Shown: one piece after another, positions 1-9,735 of the stretch
Layout: each line of letters starts with the position of its first letter
Position numbering within the stretch: position 1 is the first letter of the stretch
NCBI GenBank assembly: GCA_001938995.1
Contig: MKZN01000003.1
Span: forward strand, 62,001-126,000
DNA length: 64,000 nt
Source: Bacillus pumilus
GTDB lineage: Bacteria; Bacillota; Bacilli; Bacillales; Bacillaceae
Direction: 5' to 3'
The notes under the pieces: generated by a model
Database searches by the model: none
The model's input: the letters and a program-made list of their open reading frames with translations, nothing else
What the model was told of the DNA's origin: nothing
Program-made: the position numbers and the translations under genes

Positions 1-647
<647 letters not shown>

Positions 648-663
648 AGAAGGGGTGGGGAAT

Positions 664-1953
664 GTGAAACGAGTGGTCATTTGCGGTCTCAGTCATCGCG
701 CTTTTAATATGTTTATCAAACCGCTCATTGAGGATTTCCATGAGCATTACATGATCACAGGACTCCTAGATATAGATACGAGGAGGTATACACTTTGTCA
801 GGAACGCTTTCCATCACTGAGAGGGGTCGCATTTTTTCAGGAGGATGAATTTGATCAGATGGTGAAAGAAACAAAACCGGACATAGTCATTGTAGCAGGA
901 CGGGATGATACACACGTCACTTATATCTTACAGGCGCTCGACCATGATTTAGATGTCATCACTGAAAAACCGATGGTGACCACAGCAAAAGATGCCATAA
1001 AAGTCATGGAGAAAGAGGCAGAAAGCAAAGGAAAGGTCACAGTCACCTTCAATTATCGCTATAATCCATTTCACCGAAAAATCAAAGAACTTATATTAGA
1101 TGGAAAGATTGGAAGGGTTACATCTGTGGAGTTAAGCTGGTTAATTGATACATATCATGGAGCCAGCTATTTCAAAAGATGGAACCGTACTAGGCAATTT
1201 TCTGGGGGTCTCTCGATTCACAAGTCCACTCATCATTTTGATTTAGTCAACTGGTGGATTGACCAAAAGCCAAGGCAAGTCTTTGCATACGGTGCGCTGA
1301 ACTATTATGGGAAAGAAAGTCCCTATAATCCATTAGCGAGCGAGGAGAACCGACATTGTGGAACATGTCAGGTGAAAGACAGATGTCTTTATGAAGCAAG
1401 GTGGAATCCGCGGGTAGAGCGCTCGAAGGTGGAGGATGACCATATAGAATCAAGCCTTGAGCAGTCTCAATTGTATTCGAATTACCGCCCAGACGCGTGT
1501 ATTTTTGATGACGAAATTGACATTGAGGATACTTATGTGGCATCAGTGGCGTATGACAAAGGGGCGCTGCTTAGTTATTCCATTCAATTCTCAGCGCCAT
1601 ATGAAGGGTACCGGCTTGCCATTAATGGCACAAAAGGACGTATTGAAACAAATGAGTTTCATGTGCCATCAAGAATTCCTTTTCAATTCCCTGAACAAAC
1701 GATTGCATACTATCCGATGTTTGGTGCTAAAGAGACAATTGAAGTCGTGAAACAGACAGGCGGACATGGTGGGGGAGATCCGTTGCTATTGGCTGATCTG
1801 TTTTTAGGAAAAGATCCACTTATTCACTATGATATTGCTGCAGGAGCAGAAGCCGGTGCCTATTCTATCGCACTTGGAGAAGGCATGTGGCGCTCTGTTA
1901 TAGAAGAACGTCCGATCGGAATGGAAGAACTGTTTCAACAAGAAACGGTGTAG
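664..1953 (+). CDS. yteT: Gfo/Idh/MocA-family oxidoreductase YteT
   Basis: A 429-residue NAD(P)-dependent oxidoreductase of the Gfo/Idh/MocA family. The N-terminal Rossmann half contains the family's EKPM strand (ITEKPMVTT), followed by FNYRYNPFH and the substrate half with GGLSIHKSTHHFDLVNWW. A CGTC-x6-C cluster near residue 235 is characteristic of a subset and could bind metal. I chose the GTG at 664, preceded by AAGGGGTGGGG; the open frame extends upstream into yteS without a ribosome site. It probably oxidises or reduces a sugar derived from rhamnogalacturonan; the substrate is not visible from sequence. Confidence 0.8.
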   Translation: MKRVVICGLSHRAFNMFIKPLIEDFHEHYMITGLLDIDTRRYTLCQERFPSLRGVAFFQEDEFDQMVKETKPDIVIVAGRDDTHVTYILQALDHDLDVITEKPMVTTAKDAIKVMEKEAESKGKVTVTFNYRYNPFHRKIKELILDGKIGRVTSVELSWLIDTYHGASYFKRWNRTRQFSGGLSIHKSTHHFDLVNWWIDQKPRQVFAYGALNYYGKESPYNPLASEENRHCGTCQVKDRCLYEARWNPRVERSKVEDDHIESSLEQSQLYSNYRPDACIFDDEIDIEDTYVASVAYDKGALLSYSIQFSAPYEGYRLAINGTKGRIETNEFHVPSRIPFQFPEQTIAYYPMFGAKETIEVVKQTGGHGGGDPLLLADLFLGKDPLIHYDIAAGAEAGAYSIALGEGMWRSVIEERPIGMEELFQQETV

Positions 1954-1973
1954 CAAGAAAGGAGGGAGAAGAG

Positions 1974-2657
1974 ATGGATCACGATGGATCATTGAGCAGA
2001 ATATTGCGGATGTGTGAATGGGTGATGCGGCTAGCTTATACGAATGTCCTGTGGCTTTTGTTCACATTGCTAGGACTCGGTCTTTTTGGATTCATGCCTG
2101 CAACCACTGCACTGTTTTCCGTGATGAGAAAGTGGATACAAGGGCACGAACAAGTAAAGGTATTCCGCACCTTTTGGAAGGTATTCCGCGAGGAGTTTTT
2201 TCGGTCTAATCTGATCGGGGTGATTCTACTCATCGTGGGTACAATAATTTACGTGGATTTAGCTTATATATATCCCACTAGCTTGCTTTTGCATGTGCTT
2301 CGTTTTGCCATTTATATCTTTGGTTTCTTGTATCTTGTTAGTTTATTTTATATTTTTCCACTGCTTGCTCATTATGATTGGAAGAAACGTCTCTATTTCA
2401 AATTTTCCCTTCTGCTTGGTATTTCGTATTTGCAATATACGCTATCTATGCTCGTTTTCTCTGGTTTGCTGTTTGTGCTATTTGCTTATTTACCGGGGAT
2501 TGTGCCGTTTTTTAGCCTAAGCATTCTAGCGTATGTTCATATGTGGTTGGCCTATCAAGTGTTTCAAAAGATCGAGTTTGAAAGTGAGCAAGAGCCTGTC
2601 GATGTGAAGAAACGATTGCCTTCTTTCCTCAAATCAAAGCGTGTGAATACACAGTAA
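1974..2657 (+). CDS. yteU: DUF624 membrane protein YteU
   Basis: A 227-residue integral membrane protein with about five hydrophobic segments (for example LWLLFTLLGLGLFGFMPATT and VLRFAIYIFGFLYLVSLFYI). It matches the DUF624 family often found beside carbohydrate ABC transporters and pectin genes. The ATG at 1974 follows AAAGGAGGGAGAAG, 20 bases after the yteT stop, so it belongs to the same operon. Function is unknown; DUF624 proteins are suspected transporter accessories. Confidence 0.7.
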   Translation: MDHDGSLSRILRMCEWVMRLAYTNVLWLLFTLLGLGLFGFMPATTALFSVMRKWIQGHEQVKVFRTFWKVFREEFFRSNLIGVILLIVGTIIYVDLAYIYPTSLLLHVLRFAIYIFGFLYLVSLFYIFPLLAHYDWKKRLYFKFSLLLGISYLQYTLSMLVFSGLLFVLFAYLPGIVPFFSLSILAYVHMWLAYQVFQKIEFESEQEPVDVKKRLPSFLKSKRVNTQ

Positions 2658-2658
2658 T

Positions 2659-2687
2659 TCAACTTTGTGCGAATGATTTGTTATAAT
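2659..2687 (+). promoter_or_regulatory. Extended -10 promoter for the rhodanese gene
   Basis: TATAAT lies at 2682-2687 and is preceded by TG one base upstream (TGTTATAAT), an extended -10 element. No good -35 is present; the sequence 17-18 bases upstream is only TTCAAC-like. It sits right after the yteU stop and 35 bases before the chosen GTG start at 2722. Confidence 0.5.
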
Positions 2688-2721
2688 GGTGACACCTTGT
2701 ATAAAAGGAGAGATCAACGAC

Positions 2722-3033
2722 GTGTCAGTAAAAGAGATCACTATAGACGAATTACAGCAAAAGCTAGAGCAAGAAGAATCCATTCAGTTAGTGGATGTAC
2801 GCGAAGACGAAGAGGTAGCAGAAGGCATGATTCCAGAAGCGGTCCATATTCGCATGGGAGATATCCCGGAGAAATTGGATGCGTTTAATAAAACCAAAGA
2901 ATACTATATCATTTGCCGCTCTGGTAAACGTAGTGAAAATGTCTGCTATTACTTAGAAGACCAAGGCTATCAAGCGACCAATGTGGTTGGCGGAATGCTA
3001 GCTTGGACAGGAGAAACAAAACCGAAGCGGTAA
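2722..3033 (+). CDS. ytwF: Single-domain rhodanese-like protein YtwF
   Basis: A 103-residue rhodanese domain, a family that carries persulfide sulfur. The active-site loop CRSGKR starts at Cys65 and the domain ends in VVGGMLAW, both typical of single-domain rhodaneses. The GTG at 2722 follows AAAGGAGAG with 8 bases spacing; the upstream in-frame ATG at 2686 lies inside the -10 box of the promoter and cannot be the start. It has its own promoter and terminator, so it is a single-gene unit. The sulfur acceptor is unknown. Confidence 0.85.
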   Translation: MSVKEITIDELQQKLEQEESIQLVDVREDEEVAEGMIPEAVHIRMGDIPEKLDAFNKTKEYYIICRSGKRSENVCYYLEDQGYQATNVVGGMLAWTGETKPKR

Positions 3034-3038
3034 CCATG

Positions 3039-3070
3039 AGCCCTTTCATCGATGATGGAAGGCTTTTTTT
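3039..3070 (+). terminator. Terminator after ytwF
   Basis: A hairpin formed by AGCC-(C)-TTTCATC and GATGGAAGGCT with a short loop and one bulged base is followed by seven T. It separates ytwF from cse60. Confidence 0.7.
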
Positions 3071-3072
3071 GT

Positions 3073-3101
3073 TCATATGCCCGTCTCAGAGAGCATAAAG
3101 A
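3073..3101 (+). promoter_or_regulatory. Candidate sigma-E promoter for cse60
   Basis: TCATATG at 3073-3079, a 14-base spacer, then CATAAAGA at 3094-3101 resembles the sigma-E pattern (KMATATW, 14-15 bases, CATACANT). The B. subtilis homologue is known to be under sigma E, which makes the weak -10 more credible. Confidence 0.45.
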
Positions 3102-3132
3102 TAGAGTAGCGAGAGAAGGGAGAGTGGCATAT

Positions 3133-3315
3133 GTGCTAAAGGTAGCTGTATTTGATGAAGAACATGAAAAAGATTTACAAAGTGAGATCAATCTCTTTTT
3201 AAAAGGGATGGACGATGATCAAGTAATCGATATTAAGTACAATGTGGCTGTCATCTGTGACCAAGGGGGAGAACAGCTTTACTGTTTTTCTGCACTCATT
3301 TTATATAAAAAATAG
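3133..3315 (+). CDS. yteV: Sporulation protein Cse60 (YteV)
   Basis: A 60-residue acidic protein, exactly the length reported for B. subtilis Cse60, a mother-cell product made under sigma E with no known biochemical role. The start is the GTG at 3133, about 10 bases after AGAAGGGAG; the longer open frame beginning at 3052 runs back through the ytwF terminator. The sequence (VAVFDEEHEKDL, then VIDIKYNVAVICDQ) looks like a single small alpha/beta fold. A likely sigma-E promoter lies just upstream. Confidence 0.75.
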   Translation: MLKVAVFDEEHEKDLQSEINLFLKGMDDDQVIDIKYNVAVICDQGGEQLYCFSALILYKK

Positions 3316-3381
3316 CATCGGTTAGATAATACAAAAAGGATCTGCTAGTAGGGGCCCTTTTCTCTATCACAAATTCACAAG

Positions 3382-3410
3382 AAAAAGCCGTTCGTATGAG
3401 CGGCTTTTTT
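3382..3410. terminator. Bidirectional terminator between cse60 and opuD
   Basis: AAAAAGCCG and CGGCTTTTT form a perfect 9-bp stem around a 10-base loop, with A-rich and T-rich flanks, so it can end transcripts from both sides. It lies 9 bases beyond the opuD stop. Confidence 0.85.
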
Positions 3411-3418
3411 CTTCTGGC

Positions 3419-4951
3419 TTATGCTTTTTTCACTCTTGGACTTCTTGGTTTATTGACCTTGTTTAATTGTTTGATGTGCTTTCGTTCTTGATTTAACGAT
3501 TTGTACAGCGATACAATCATGAGAATAATGACAACTGAGAACGGCAAAGCTGCGAGTTTTGCTGTATTTTGCAAGGCATCAAGCCCGCCAGAAAATAAGA
3601 GAACGGCAGCGACAGCTGATTGGATGATTCCCCAGCTCACCTTGACGCTATTCGCAGGATTTAATGAGCCATAGGTCGTTTGCATGCCAAGGACGAATGT
3701 GGCTGAATCGGCTGATGTAATAAAGAATACAGCAATGAGTATGAGTGCCAGAATCGACGTAAACATGGCAAGTGGATATTCATTTAATACACCGAACAGC
3801 ATCGTTTCTGTTGAAAGGCCCGCAACATCAACGATATTGTTTTGCTGCAAATCTATCGCAGATACGCCAAAAATCGAGAACCATAGGAATACAAGGATAG
3901 AAGGAGCGACTAAGACACCAACTAAAAACTCTCGAATCGTTCGACCACGTGATACCCTGGCAATAAAAATCCCGACAAATGGAGCCCAAGAAATCCACCA
4001 TGCCCAATAAAAAATGGTCCATCCATTGATCCATTCTCTCTTTTCAGGATCATTTGGTGCCAAGCGAAAGCTCATTTGTACGATGTTGGATAAGTATTGT
4101 CCAATCGAATCAGTAAATGAATTTAAAATAAAAACAGTCGGTCCTGCCAAAAGTAAGAAAAACATGAGAATAGCTGCTAATATCATATTGATATTACTTA
4201 AATATTTAATCCCTTTCCCAATACCACTTAGTGCTGAAGCGAGGAAAAGCACCGTCACGATCCCAATAATGATTAATTGTGTGCCGAACGCGTTCGGAAT
4301 TTGAAATAGGTAATCTAATCCACCATTTATTTGCGCCGCTCCTAATCCGAGGCTCGTGGCAACTCCAACAACAGTCGCAAAGACTGCAATACAATCAATG
4401 GTTTTTCCAATCCACCCATGAATTCTATCTCCTAAAACCGGCTGAAGCGTCGCACTGATTAAGCCAGGCGCATCTTTTCTAAATTTAAAGTATGCAATGC
4501 AAAGTGCAACAATTGCATAAATGGCCCAAGCATGAATGCCCCAGTGGAAAAAAGTATAACGAAGGGAATCGCGAAATGCTTGCGGAGTTTCAGCCATAAC
4601 TGTCGGCGACTGAATGGCATAGTGACTAATCGGTTCAGCTGCACCGTAAAACACAAGACCAATTCCCATCCCGGCACTAAATAGCATAGCAAACCAAGAA
4701 AAAAGACCGAATTCAGGCTCTTCGCCTGGTTTCCCTAATGTGATTTTTCCGATTGGGCTAAAAATAAAGTATAGACAAAAGCCGACGAGCAGTGACACTA
4801 CTAATAAATAATACCAACCAAAGTCATTTGTGATATAAGTTTGGATTTGATCTGTCACACCTTGCAATGTCTCTGGAGAAAAAGCACCCCATAGCACTGC
4901 AACAAATGTGATCGCAATCACAATCCAAAACACACTTGATACGTTTTTCAC
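3419..4951 (-). CDS. opuD: Glycine betaine transporter OpuD (BCCT family)
   Basis: A 510-residue sodium-coupled betaine/carnitine/choline transporter with about 12 membrane segments, close to the usual length for OpuD. The family core is clear: [31 protein letters not shown], and the Trp-rich [20 protein letters not shown] that contributes the aromatic cage for trimethylammonium substrates. A basic C-terminal tail ([20 protein letters not shown]) is where osmosensing lies in related carriers. It should import glycine betaine during osmotic stress. It is transcribed alone, ending at the shared terminator; a possible sigma-B promoter is described separately. Confidence 0.93.
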   Translation of the reverse strand: MKNVSSVFWIVIAITFVAVLWGAFSPETLQGVTDQIQTYITNDFGWYYLLVVSLLVGFCLYFIFSPIGKITLGKPGEEPEFGLFSWFAMLFSAGMGIGLVFYGAAEPISHYAIQSPTVMAETPQAFRDSLRYTFFHWGIHAWAIYAIVALCIAYFKFRKDAPGLISATLQPVLGDRIHGWIGKTIDCIAVFATVVGVATSLGLGAAQINGGLDYLFQIPNAFGTQLIIIGIVTVLFLASALSGIGKGIKYLSNINMILAAILMFFLLLAGPTVFILNSFTDSIGQYLSNIVQMSFRLAPNDPEKREWINGWTIFYWAWWISWAPFVGIFIARVSRGRTIREFLVGVLVAPSILVFLWFSIFGVSAIDLQQNNIVDVAGLSTETMLFGVLNEYPLAMFTSILALILIAVFFITSADSATFVLGMQTTYGSLNPANSVKVSWGIIQSAVAAVLLFSGGLDALQNTAKLAALPFSVVIILMIVSLYKSLNQERKHIKQLNKVNKPRSPRVKKA

Positions 4952-5003
4952 ACCATTTCACTCTCCTGTTGCTCTACACGTTTAAGCAGAGGATTTTGTT
5001 TAA

Positions 5004-5029
5004 TATCCCCTACCACCACTTTTTCAAAC
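5004..5029 (-). promoter_or_regulatory. Possible sigma-B promoter for opuD
   Basis: On the minus strand GTTTGA, 14 bases, then GGGATA resembles the sigma-B pattern (GTTTaa, 12-15 bases, GGGTAT). The -10 part is imperfect. Control of an osmoprotectant carrier by the general stress factor would make sense, but this rests on a short match. Confidence 0.3.
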
Positions 5030-5059
5030 AAAAAGAGGCGAGTTTCTCACTCGTCCTCT
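5030..5059 (-). terminator. Terminator of the ytfP operon
   Basis: Read on the minus strand, AGAGGACGAG and CTCGCCTCT form a stem with one bulge around TGAGAAA, followed by five T. It ends the ytfP plus small-membrane-protein transcript. Confidence 0.7.
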
Positions 5060-5090
5060 ATTTTACCGTAACATGTTTCTCTTTTATTTT

Positions 5091-5288
5091 TCAACCATCG
5101 ATATGTGACGACGATTTTTCCTCTATACGCTTACGAAGACGATAGATATATTCTTTTAAACAAACAGCGAGAATCGTGAACACGAGAACAACCGCCACCT
5201 TGTATAAAGGGATCGACACCTTTAAGAAGAAGGCAATGGTGAAACTAATGATCACCGCTAATACAATGGGGAACGCACGTCTTATCAT
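5091..5288 (-). CDS. Small membrane protein, 65 residues, coupled to ytfP
   Basis: The protein has two hydrophobic segments ([17 protein letters not shown] and [14 protein letters not shown]) and a basic/acidic tail [16 protein letters not shown]. Its ATG overlaps the ytfP stop by four bases, so it is probably translated from the ytfP message. I do not recognise the family. The operon position suggests conservation next to ytfP, but no function follows from that. Confidence 0.6.
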   Translation of the reverse strand: MIRRAFPIVLAVIISFTIAFFLKVSIPLYKVAVVLVFTILAVCLKEYIYRLRKRIEEKSSSHIDG

Positions 5289-6556
5289 TGATATCTGTCC
5301 TTTCCGTCAAGTGCTGCATTCATGCCAGCAAGCCTGCCTGTCACAAGGGCTGACGTGATATTATAGCCACCAGTGTATCCGTGAATGTCTAATATTTCAC
5401 CGCAGAAATAAAGACCAGGCATCTTTTTAGAGGCCATTTTCTTTGGTTCAATCTCTTTGACAGAGACGCCACCTCCTGTGACAAATGCTTTGTCTAAAGA
5501 AAGAGTGCCAGTTGCATGGACAACGAAATGCTTACAGTCATGGGCAAAGGCGCGCAGTTTATCCTTGGCAAGGCCAGAGAATGTTTCTTGCGGGTCAATC
5601 TCGTGGCGTTCTAATAGGAACATGAGATAGCGTTCTTGCATCCACGGTTTCAGTACATTTTTTATCGATTTTTTCGGTGATTCTTTTAGGTCGTGATGAA
5701 GCTTTTGAAATAGATCCTCTTCGTGAAGTTTTGGATATAGATCAATCTGTAGGCGAACGGTCGGTTGTTTTTTCAGCTCTTTGACAACAAAACCACTGCA
5801 TCTAAGAATGGCAGGTCCTGATAAGCCAAAATGAGTGAAAATCATATCCATGACATGCGTGATGACCGGTTTTCCTTTTTTGTTTAATACACTCACTGCG
5901 ACATTTCTTAAAGAAAGCCCTTGAAGGACCTTGTCTTTAATAAAACGCTCATCTGAAGTGACAGGTACTTCTGTTGGGAAGAGTTCTGTGATGGTGTGAC
6001 CGGCAGCTTCTGCCCAAGCATAGCCATCACCTGTTGATCCGGTATGTGGCACACTTTTTCCGCCAACTGCAATGACCACAGCCTTGCTTGATATTTTTTC
6101 ATCATTATTTGTAACAATTCCTGATACTTGTCCGTCTTGATATAGAACTGTTTTAATCTTTTCATTCGTTCGAATGGTGACATTTAGGGAATGGAGCCTG
6201 TCTAATAGAGCGTCAACAACGGATTGCGCTTTATTTGAGACAGGGAACATTCGCCCGTGATCTTCTTCTTTTAGTTCAATGCCGAGCTTTTCAAAAAATG
6301 TGATAATATCTTCGTTATTGAACTCTGAAAAGGCACTATATAGAAAACGGCCGTTTCCAGGAATATGTTTGATGATTTCTTCTACTGGAAGGCGATTGGT
6401 GACGTTACAACGACCACCGCCAGATATGGCGAGCTTTCTGCCGAGTTTGTTTCCTTTGTCGATTAGCAAAACAGTTGCACCGTGCTCTGCTGATGCAATC
6501 GCGGCCATCAGTCCAGAAGGTCCACCGCCAATGACAATGACATCATAATGTTTCAT
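5285..6556 (-). CDS. ytfP: HI0933-type NAD(P)/FAD-dependent oxidoreductase YtfP
   Basis: A 423-residue flavoprotein. It opens with the dinucleotide-binding motif [20 protein letters not shown] and carries the family marks GGRCNVTN near residue 50 and [13 protein letters not shown]...[19 protein letters not shown] at the end, typical of the HI0933/BaiN group. The physiological substrate of this family in Bacillus is not established. The ATG at 6556 follows AAGAGGAATGTAAC. A 65-residue membrane protein is coupled downstream. Confidence 0.85.
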   Translation of the reverse strand: MKHYDVIVIGGGPSGLMAAIASAEHGATVLLIDKGNKLGRKLAISGGGRCNVTNRLPVEEIIKHIPGNGRFLYSAFSEFNNEDIITFFEKLGIELKEEDHGRMFPVSNKAQSVVDALLDRLHSLNVTIRTNEKIKTVLYQDGQVSGIVTNNDEKISSKAVVIAVGGKSVPHTGSTGDGYAWAEAAGHTITELFPTEVPVTSDERFIKDKVLQGLSLRNVAVSVLNKKGKPVITHVMDMIFTHFGLSGPAILRCSGFVVKELKKQPTVRLQIDLYPKLHEEDLFQKLHHDLKESPKKSIKNVLKPWMQERYLMFLLERHEIDPQETFSGLAKDKLRAFAHDCKHFVVHATGTLSLDKAFVTGGGVSVKEIEPKKMASKKMPGLYFCGEILDIHGYTGGYNITSALVTGRLAGMNAALDGKDRYQ

Positions 6557-6731
6557 GTTACATTCCTCTTTCTACTTTCAGTCATTTCTTTATTATAACG
6601 AAGATATGGGCAGGCTGAAATATGAATTGATTGGTTTTGTGACTTCTGTATTGGATTTGTTACCTGTGCAATGTAATGATGTGGTAAAATAATTAAGTTG
6701 AATATTCATTAGAAAAATGGTGATTAAGCAC

Positions 6732-8354
6732 ATGTCTAATAAACTGCTTCGTGGTACGTTGGTTTTAACGATTGGGACTTATCTCTCTCGTATTCTCGGT
6801 ATGATTTATTTAATTCCATTTAGCGCAATGGTTGGGGCGACAGGTGGTGCGTTATTTCAATATGGGTACAACCAGTATACAATTTTTTTAAGTATTGCTA
6901 CGCTTGGTTTCCCAACAGCGGTATCAAAATTTGTCTCTAAATATAACGCAATTGGCGATTATGAGACGACAAGAAAGATGTTTAGGGCGGGTATGTCGGT
7001 TATGCTTGTCACCGGTATCATCGCCTTTTCTATTTTATATTTCACCGCACCGATTTTTGCTAAAATACAGCTTGGCGGATCGAATGAAACAGGCGGTTTG
7101 ACTGTCGATCAAGTGGTTTATGTCATTCGCATGGTGAGTCTAGGTCTTTTGGTTGTACCAATCATGAGCCTTGTGCGTGGATTTTTCCAAGGGCACTCGA
7201 TGATGGGACCGACAGCTGTTTCCCAAGTGATTGAACAAATTGTGAGAATCACTTTCCTTTTAACAGCTACGTTTATCATTTTAAAGGTGCTTGACGGCGG
7301 GCTTGTCATTGCTGTTGGATATGCGACGTTTGCAGCGCTCATCGGGGCATTTGGTGGACTGTTTACCCTTTATTTATATTGGCTGAAGCGGAAGGATCGG
7401 CTTCTTGCGATGCAGCCCAATGCAGGGGCGTATTCTGGTCTGTCTTATAAGCAAATGTTTACAGAGTTGTTTAGCTATGCGGCACCGTATGTGTTTGTTG
7501 GGCTAGCCATTCCAATCTATTCTTATATTGATACAAATACCATTAACCGAGCGATGATTGCATCAGGATATCAGGAGGTTAGTACAGCGGTATTATCGAT
7601 TGTAACGTTATATTTACCAAAACTCGTCATGATTCCAGTATCACTTGCAACTGCGTTTGGTTTAACGCTGATTCCGACCATTACTGAATCATTTACGTCA
7701 CGTCATTATCAATTACTCAATCGACAAATTGATCAAACGATGCAGGTCATCTTATTTTTCGTTCTGCCTGCTTCCATTGGAATCTCTGCCTTGGCAGGTC
7801 CGGTTTATTGGTTTTTCTATCCGTCTGTTCATCCTGAGATTGGGATCTCTATTTTGTTCTGGTATGCACCTGTTGCGTTATTGTTTTCTTTATTCACCAT
7901 TAATGCAGCGATTCTGCAAGGAATTAACAAACAAAAATTTGCGATTGTCAGTCTCTTGTTAGGCATCTTAATTAAAACGGTCTTGAATATCCCGCTTATT
8001 AGTTGGCTACAAGGAAATGGATCTGTGCTTGCGACGGCACTTGGTTACAGTGCGTCTATATTGTATATGTTCATTATGATAAAACGCCATGCAGGCTATT
8101 CGTACCGCCGGATTTCCAAACGGTTTATTCTGATTAGCATTTTAACGACGATCATGGCTGTTGTAGCTTTCGTGACGAGTCAGCTAGTGAACCAATTGAT
8201 TTCTTATGAAGACGGGATTGTTCAAGCCGGGATCGTCATATTGATTTCTATTTTCACAGGTGGCGGTGTGTATATGTACTTATCTTACAAAGTCGGATTA
8301 CTAGAGCGTATCCTTGGCAACAGAATGCCGAAATTTTTGAATAAAAAGAGTTAA
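6732..8354 (+). CDS. murJ: Lipid II flippase MurJ (YtgP)
   Basis: A 540-residue MOP-superfamily membrane protein with about 14 segments, matching B. subtilis MurJ (formerly YtgP), which moves lipid II across the membrane during peptidoglycan synthesis. Conserved sections include GTYLSRILGMIYLIPF at the start and VRGFFQGHSMMGPTAVSQVIEQIVR near residue 155. I prefer the ATG at 6732, 7 bases after GGTGAT, over the ATG at 6717. The pseudouridine synthase gene follows after 16 bases, so the two are probably cotranscribed. Confidence 0.9.
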   Translation: MSNKLLRGTLVLTIGTYLSRILGMIYLIPFSAMVGATGGALFQYGYNQYTIFLSIATLGFPTAVSKFVSKYNAIGDYETTRKMFRAGMSVMLVTGIIAFSILYFTAPIFAKIQLGGSNETGGLTVDQVVYVIRMVSLGLLVVPIMSLVRGFFQGHSMMGPTAVSQVIEQIVRITFLLTATFIILKVLDGGLVIAVGYATFAALIGAFGGLFTLYLYWLKRKDRLLAMQPNAGAYSGLSYKQMFTELFSYAAPYVFVGLAIPIYSYIDTNTINRAMIASGYQEVSTAVLSIVTLYLPKLVMIPVSLATAFGLTLIPTITESFTSRHYQLLNRQIDQTMQVILFFVLPASIGISALAGPVYWFFYPSVHPEIGISILFWYAPVALLFSLFTINAAILQGINKQKFAIVSLLLGILIKTVLNIPLISWLQGNGSVLATALGYSASILYMFIMIKRHAGYSYRRISKRFILISILTTIMAVVAFVTSQLVNQLISYEDGIVQAGIVILISIFTGGGVYMYLSYKVGLLERILGNRMPKFLNKKS

Positions 8355-8370
8355 GAAGAGGTGGATGTCC

Positions 8371-9087
8371 ATGAGGCTTGATAAATTGCTTGCCAATAGT
8401 GGCTTTGGTTCAAGAAAAGATGTCAAAAAACTGGTCAAGGCCCGGGCTGTTACAGTGAATGGGGAAGTGGCGAAGCAGGTGAAAGATCATGTGGACCCGA
8501 TACTTGATGAGGTGCTTGTACACGGAGAGCATGTTGAATATAAAGAATTTATTTATCTCATGATGAACAAACCTAATGGGGTCATTTCAGCGACAGAAGA
8601 TCTGAGGGATGAAACGGTTGTTGATTTACTGGAACCCGAGGATAGCGCAAAAGAGCCATTCCCTGTGGGGAGGCTTGACAAAGATACAGTCGGTCTCCTC
8701 CTGCTGACAAATGATGGACAGCTCGCTCATCAATTACTTTCTCCGAAAAAGCATGTCCCAAAAACATATGAAGTTCATTTGAAATATCCTGTAGGAGATC
8801 AGGATATACAGCGACTTGAGCAGGGGGTTGTCATTTTAGACGATTATATGACGAAGCCAGCAAAGGTTGAAGTCGATGCCAATGAAGAATCAGATACGCG
8901 CATTCGGTTAACGATCACCGAAGGGAAGTATCACCAAGTGAAACTCATGGCTCAAGCAGTCGGAAATGAAGTCGTCTTTTTAAAACGCGTGACGATGGGG
9001 CCAGTGTCGTTAGATGAGGATCTGGCGGCTGGTGAGTACCGAGAATTGACGGATGAAGAATTAGACAGCTTAATCAATCGAGAATAG
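8371..9087 (+). CDS. ytzG: RsuA-type 16S rRNA pseudouridine synthase (YtzG)
   Basis: A 238-residue enzyme with an N-terminal S4 RNA-binding domain (MRLDKLLANSGFGSRK) and an RsuA/RluB-family catalytic domain. The catalytic Asp lies in PVGRLDKDTVGLLLLTNDG. It probably makes a pseudouridine in small-subunit rRNA (position 516 in E. coli numbering for the family). The ATG at 8371 is 6 bases after AAGAGGTGG; the in-frame ATG at 8365 abuts the ribosome site and is less likely. It ends at a strong terminator. Confidence 0.88.
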   Translation: MRLDKLLANSGFGSRKDVKKLVKARAVTVNGEVAKQVKDHVDPILDEVLVHGEHVEYKEFIYLMMNKPNGVISATEDLRDETVVDLLEPEDSAKEPFPVGRLDKDTVGLLLLTNDGQLAHQLLSPKKHVPKTYEVHLKYPVGDQDIQRLEQGVVILDDYMTKPAKVEVDANEESDTRIRLTITEGKYHQVKLMAQAVGNEVVFLKRVTMGPVSLDEDLAAGEYRELTDEELDSLINRE

Positions 9088-9090
9088 AAA

Positions 9091-9120
9091 AAAAGAACCG
9101 GCATATCGCCGGTTCTTTTT
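9091..9120 (+). terminator. Terminator after ytzG
   Basis: AAAAGAACCGGC and GCCGGTTCTTTTT form a 12-bp stem around the loop ATATC with a T tail. The A-rich left arm means it may also serve ytzE on the other strand. Confidence 0.88.
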
Positions 9121-9146
9121 GTTATATGGACAATTCACTTATACGC

Positions 9147-9365
9147 TTATGATATTTTTACTTTTTTTCTTGTTGTTTCCCATTTGCCTCTGCTTGGACT
9201 ATGAACGAGATCGTTATAGGCAAGCACGTTTAAGTCTCTTTGAATGGTTCTAGGTGTGATCCCGAATTCATCAACAAGCTCTTGTGTTGTCACAAGACCT
9301 CTCTCTTGAATGAACATATAGACTGATTTAATTCGAGTCATCATACGGTTTGTTGAAGGTTTCAA
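9147..9365 (-). CDS. ytzE: Short DeoR-type helix-turn-helix protein YtzE
   Basis: A 72-residue protein made up almost entirely of a DeoR winged helix-turn-helix: MFIQERGLVTTQELVDEFG followed by ITPRTIQRDLNVLAYNDLV. The usual sugar-phosphate sensor domain of DeoR regulators is absent. The TTG at 9363-9365 follows GGGAGTGG and gives LKPSTNRM; extra residues in the longer open frame have no ribosome site. The target is unknown. Confidence 0.8.
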   Translation of the reverse strand: MKPSTNRMMTRIKSVYMFIQERGLVTTQELVDEFGITPRTIQRDLNVLAYNDLVHSPSRGKWETTRKKVKIS

Positions 9366-9688
9366 AAAACCACTCCCTATCAATAAGATCGGATGGACTT
9401 GACTAACCACAACTTACTACACTAAAACTGCGAAATAAGGACATGCAACAATGGTAAATGTTCGTGTTTCTTAATGTTTTATTCTATTATACACGTTATT
9501 ATGCATGGAGTTCCACCAAAAAGTCAACTTTACGTATTTTTCAACTTGTCTTCATGAAAGATTTTGTGGTATATAACATGAATTGAATTCGGTTACAACC
9601 CAATAACCGCAAGGGATATGAAGAAAAATGAGATTTTAAAAAAAACAAAAAATAAACACAGAACATTTACAAAATAAAAAAAACGATC
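9366..9688. other. Intergenic region between ytzE and pbuO terminator
   Basis: This 320-base AT-rich stretch holds a good minus-strand promoter for ytzE at 9498-9527 and about 130 bases of leader. The remaining 9530-9688 shows no open frame with a ribosome site and no hairpin that I could find. Confidence 0.5.
9498..9527 (-). promoter_or_regulatory. Sigma-A promoter for ytzE
   Basis: On the minus strand TTGACT (9522-9527), an 18-base spacer and CATAAT (9498-9503). It would give a leader of about 125 bases before the TTG start. Confidence 0.55.
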
Positions 9689-9734
9689 CGAACAAAAAGA
9701 CACATTCTCTATACGAGCTGTGTCTTTTTGTTCG
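9689..9734 (-). terminator. Terminator of pbuO
   Basis: A 16-bp perfect stem (CGAACAAAAAGACACA with its complement) around a 14-base loop begins right after the pbuO stop and is followed on the minus strand by GATCG and eight T. Confidence 0.85.
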
Positions 9735-9735
9735 A

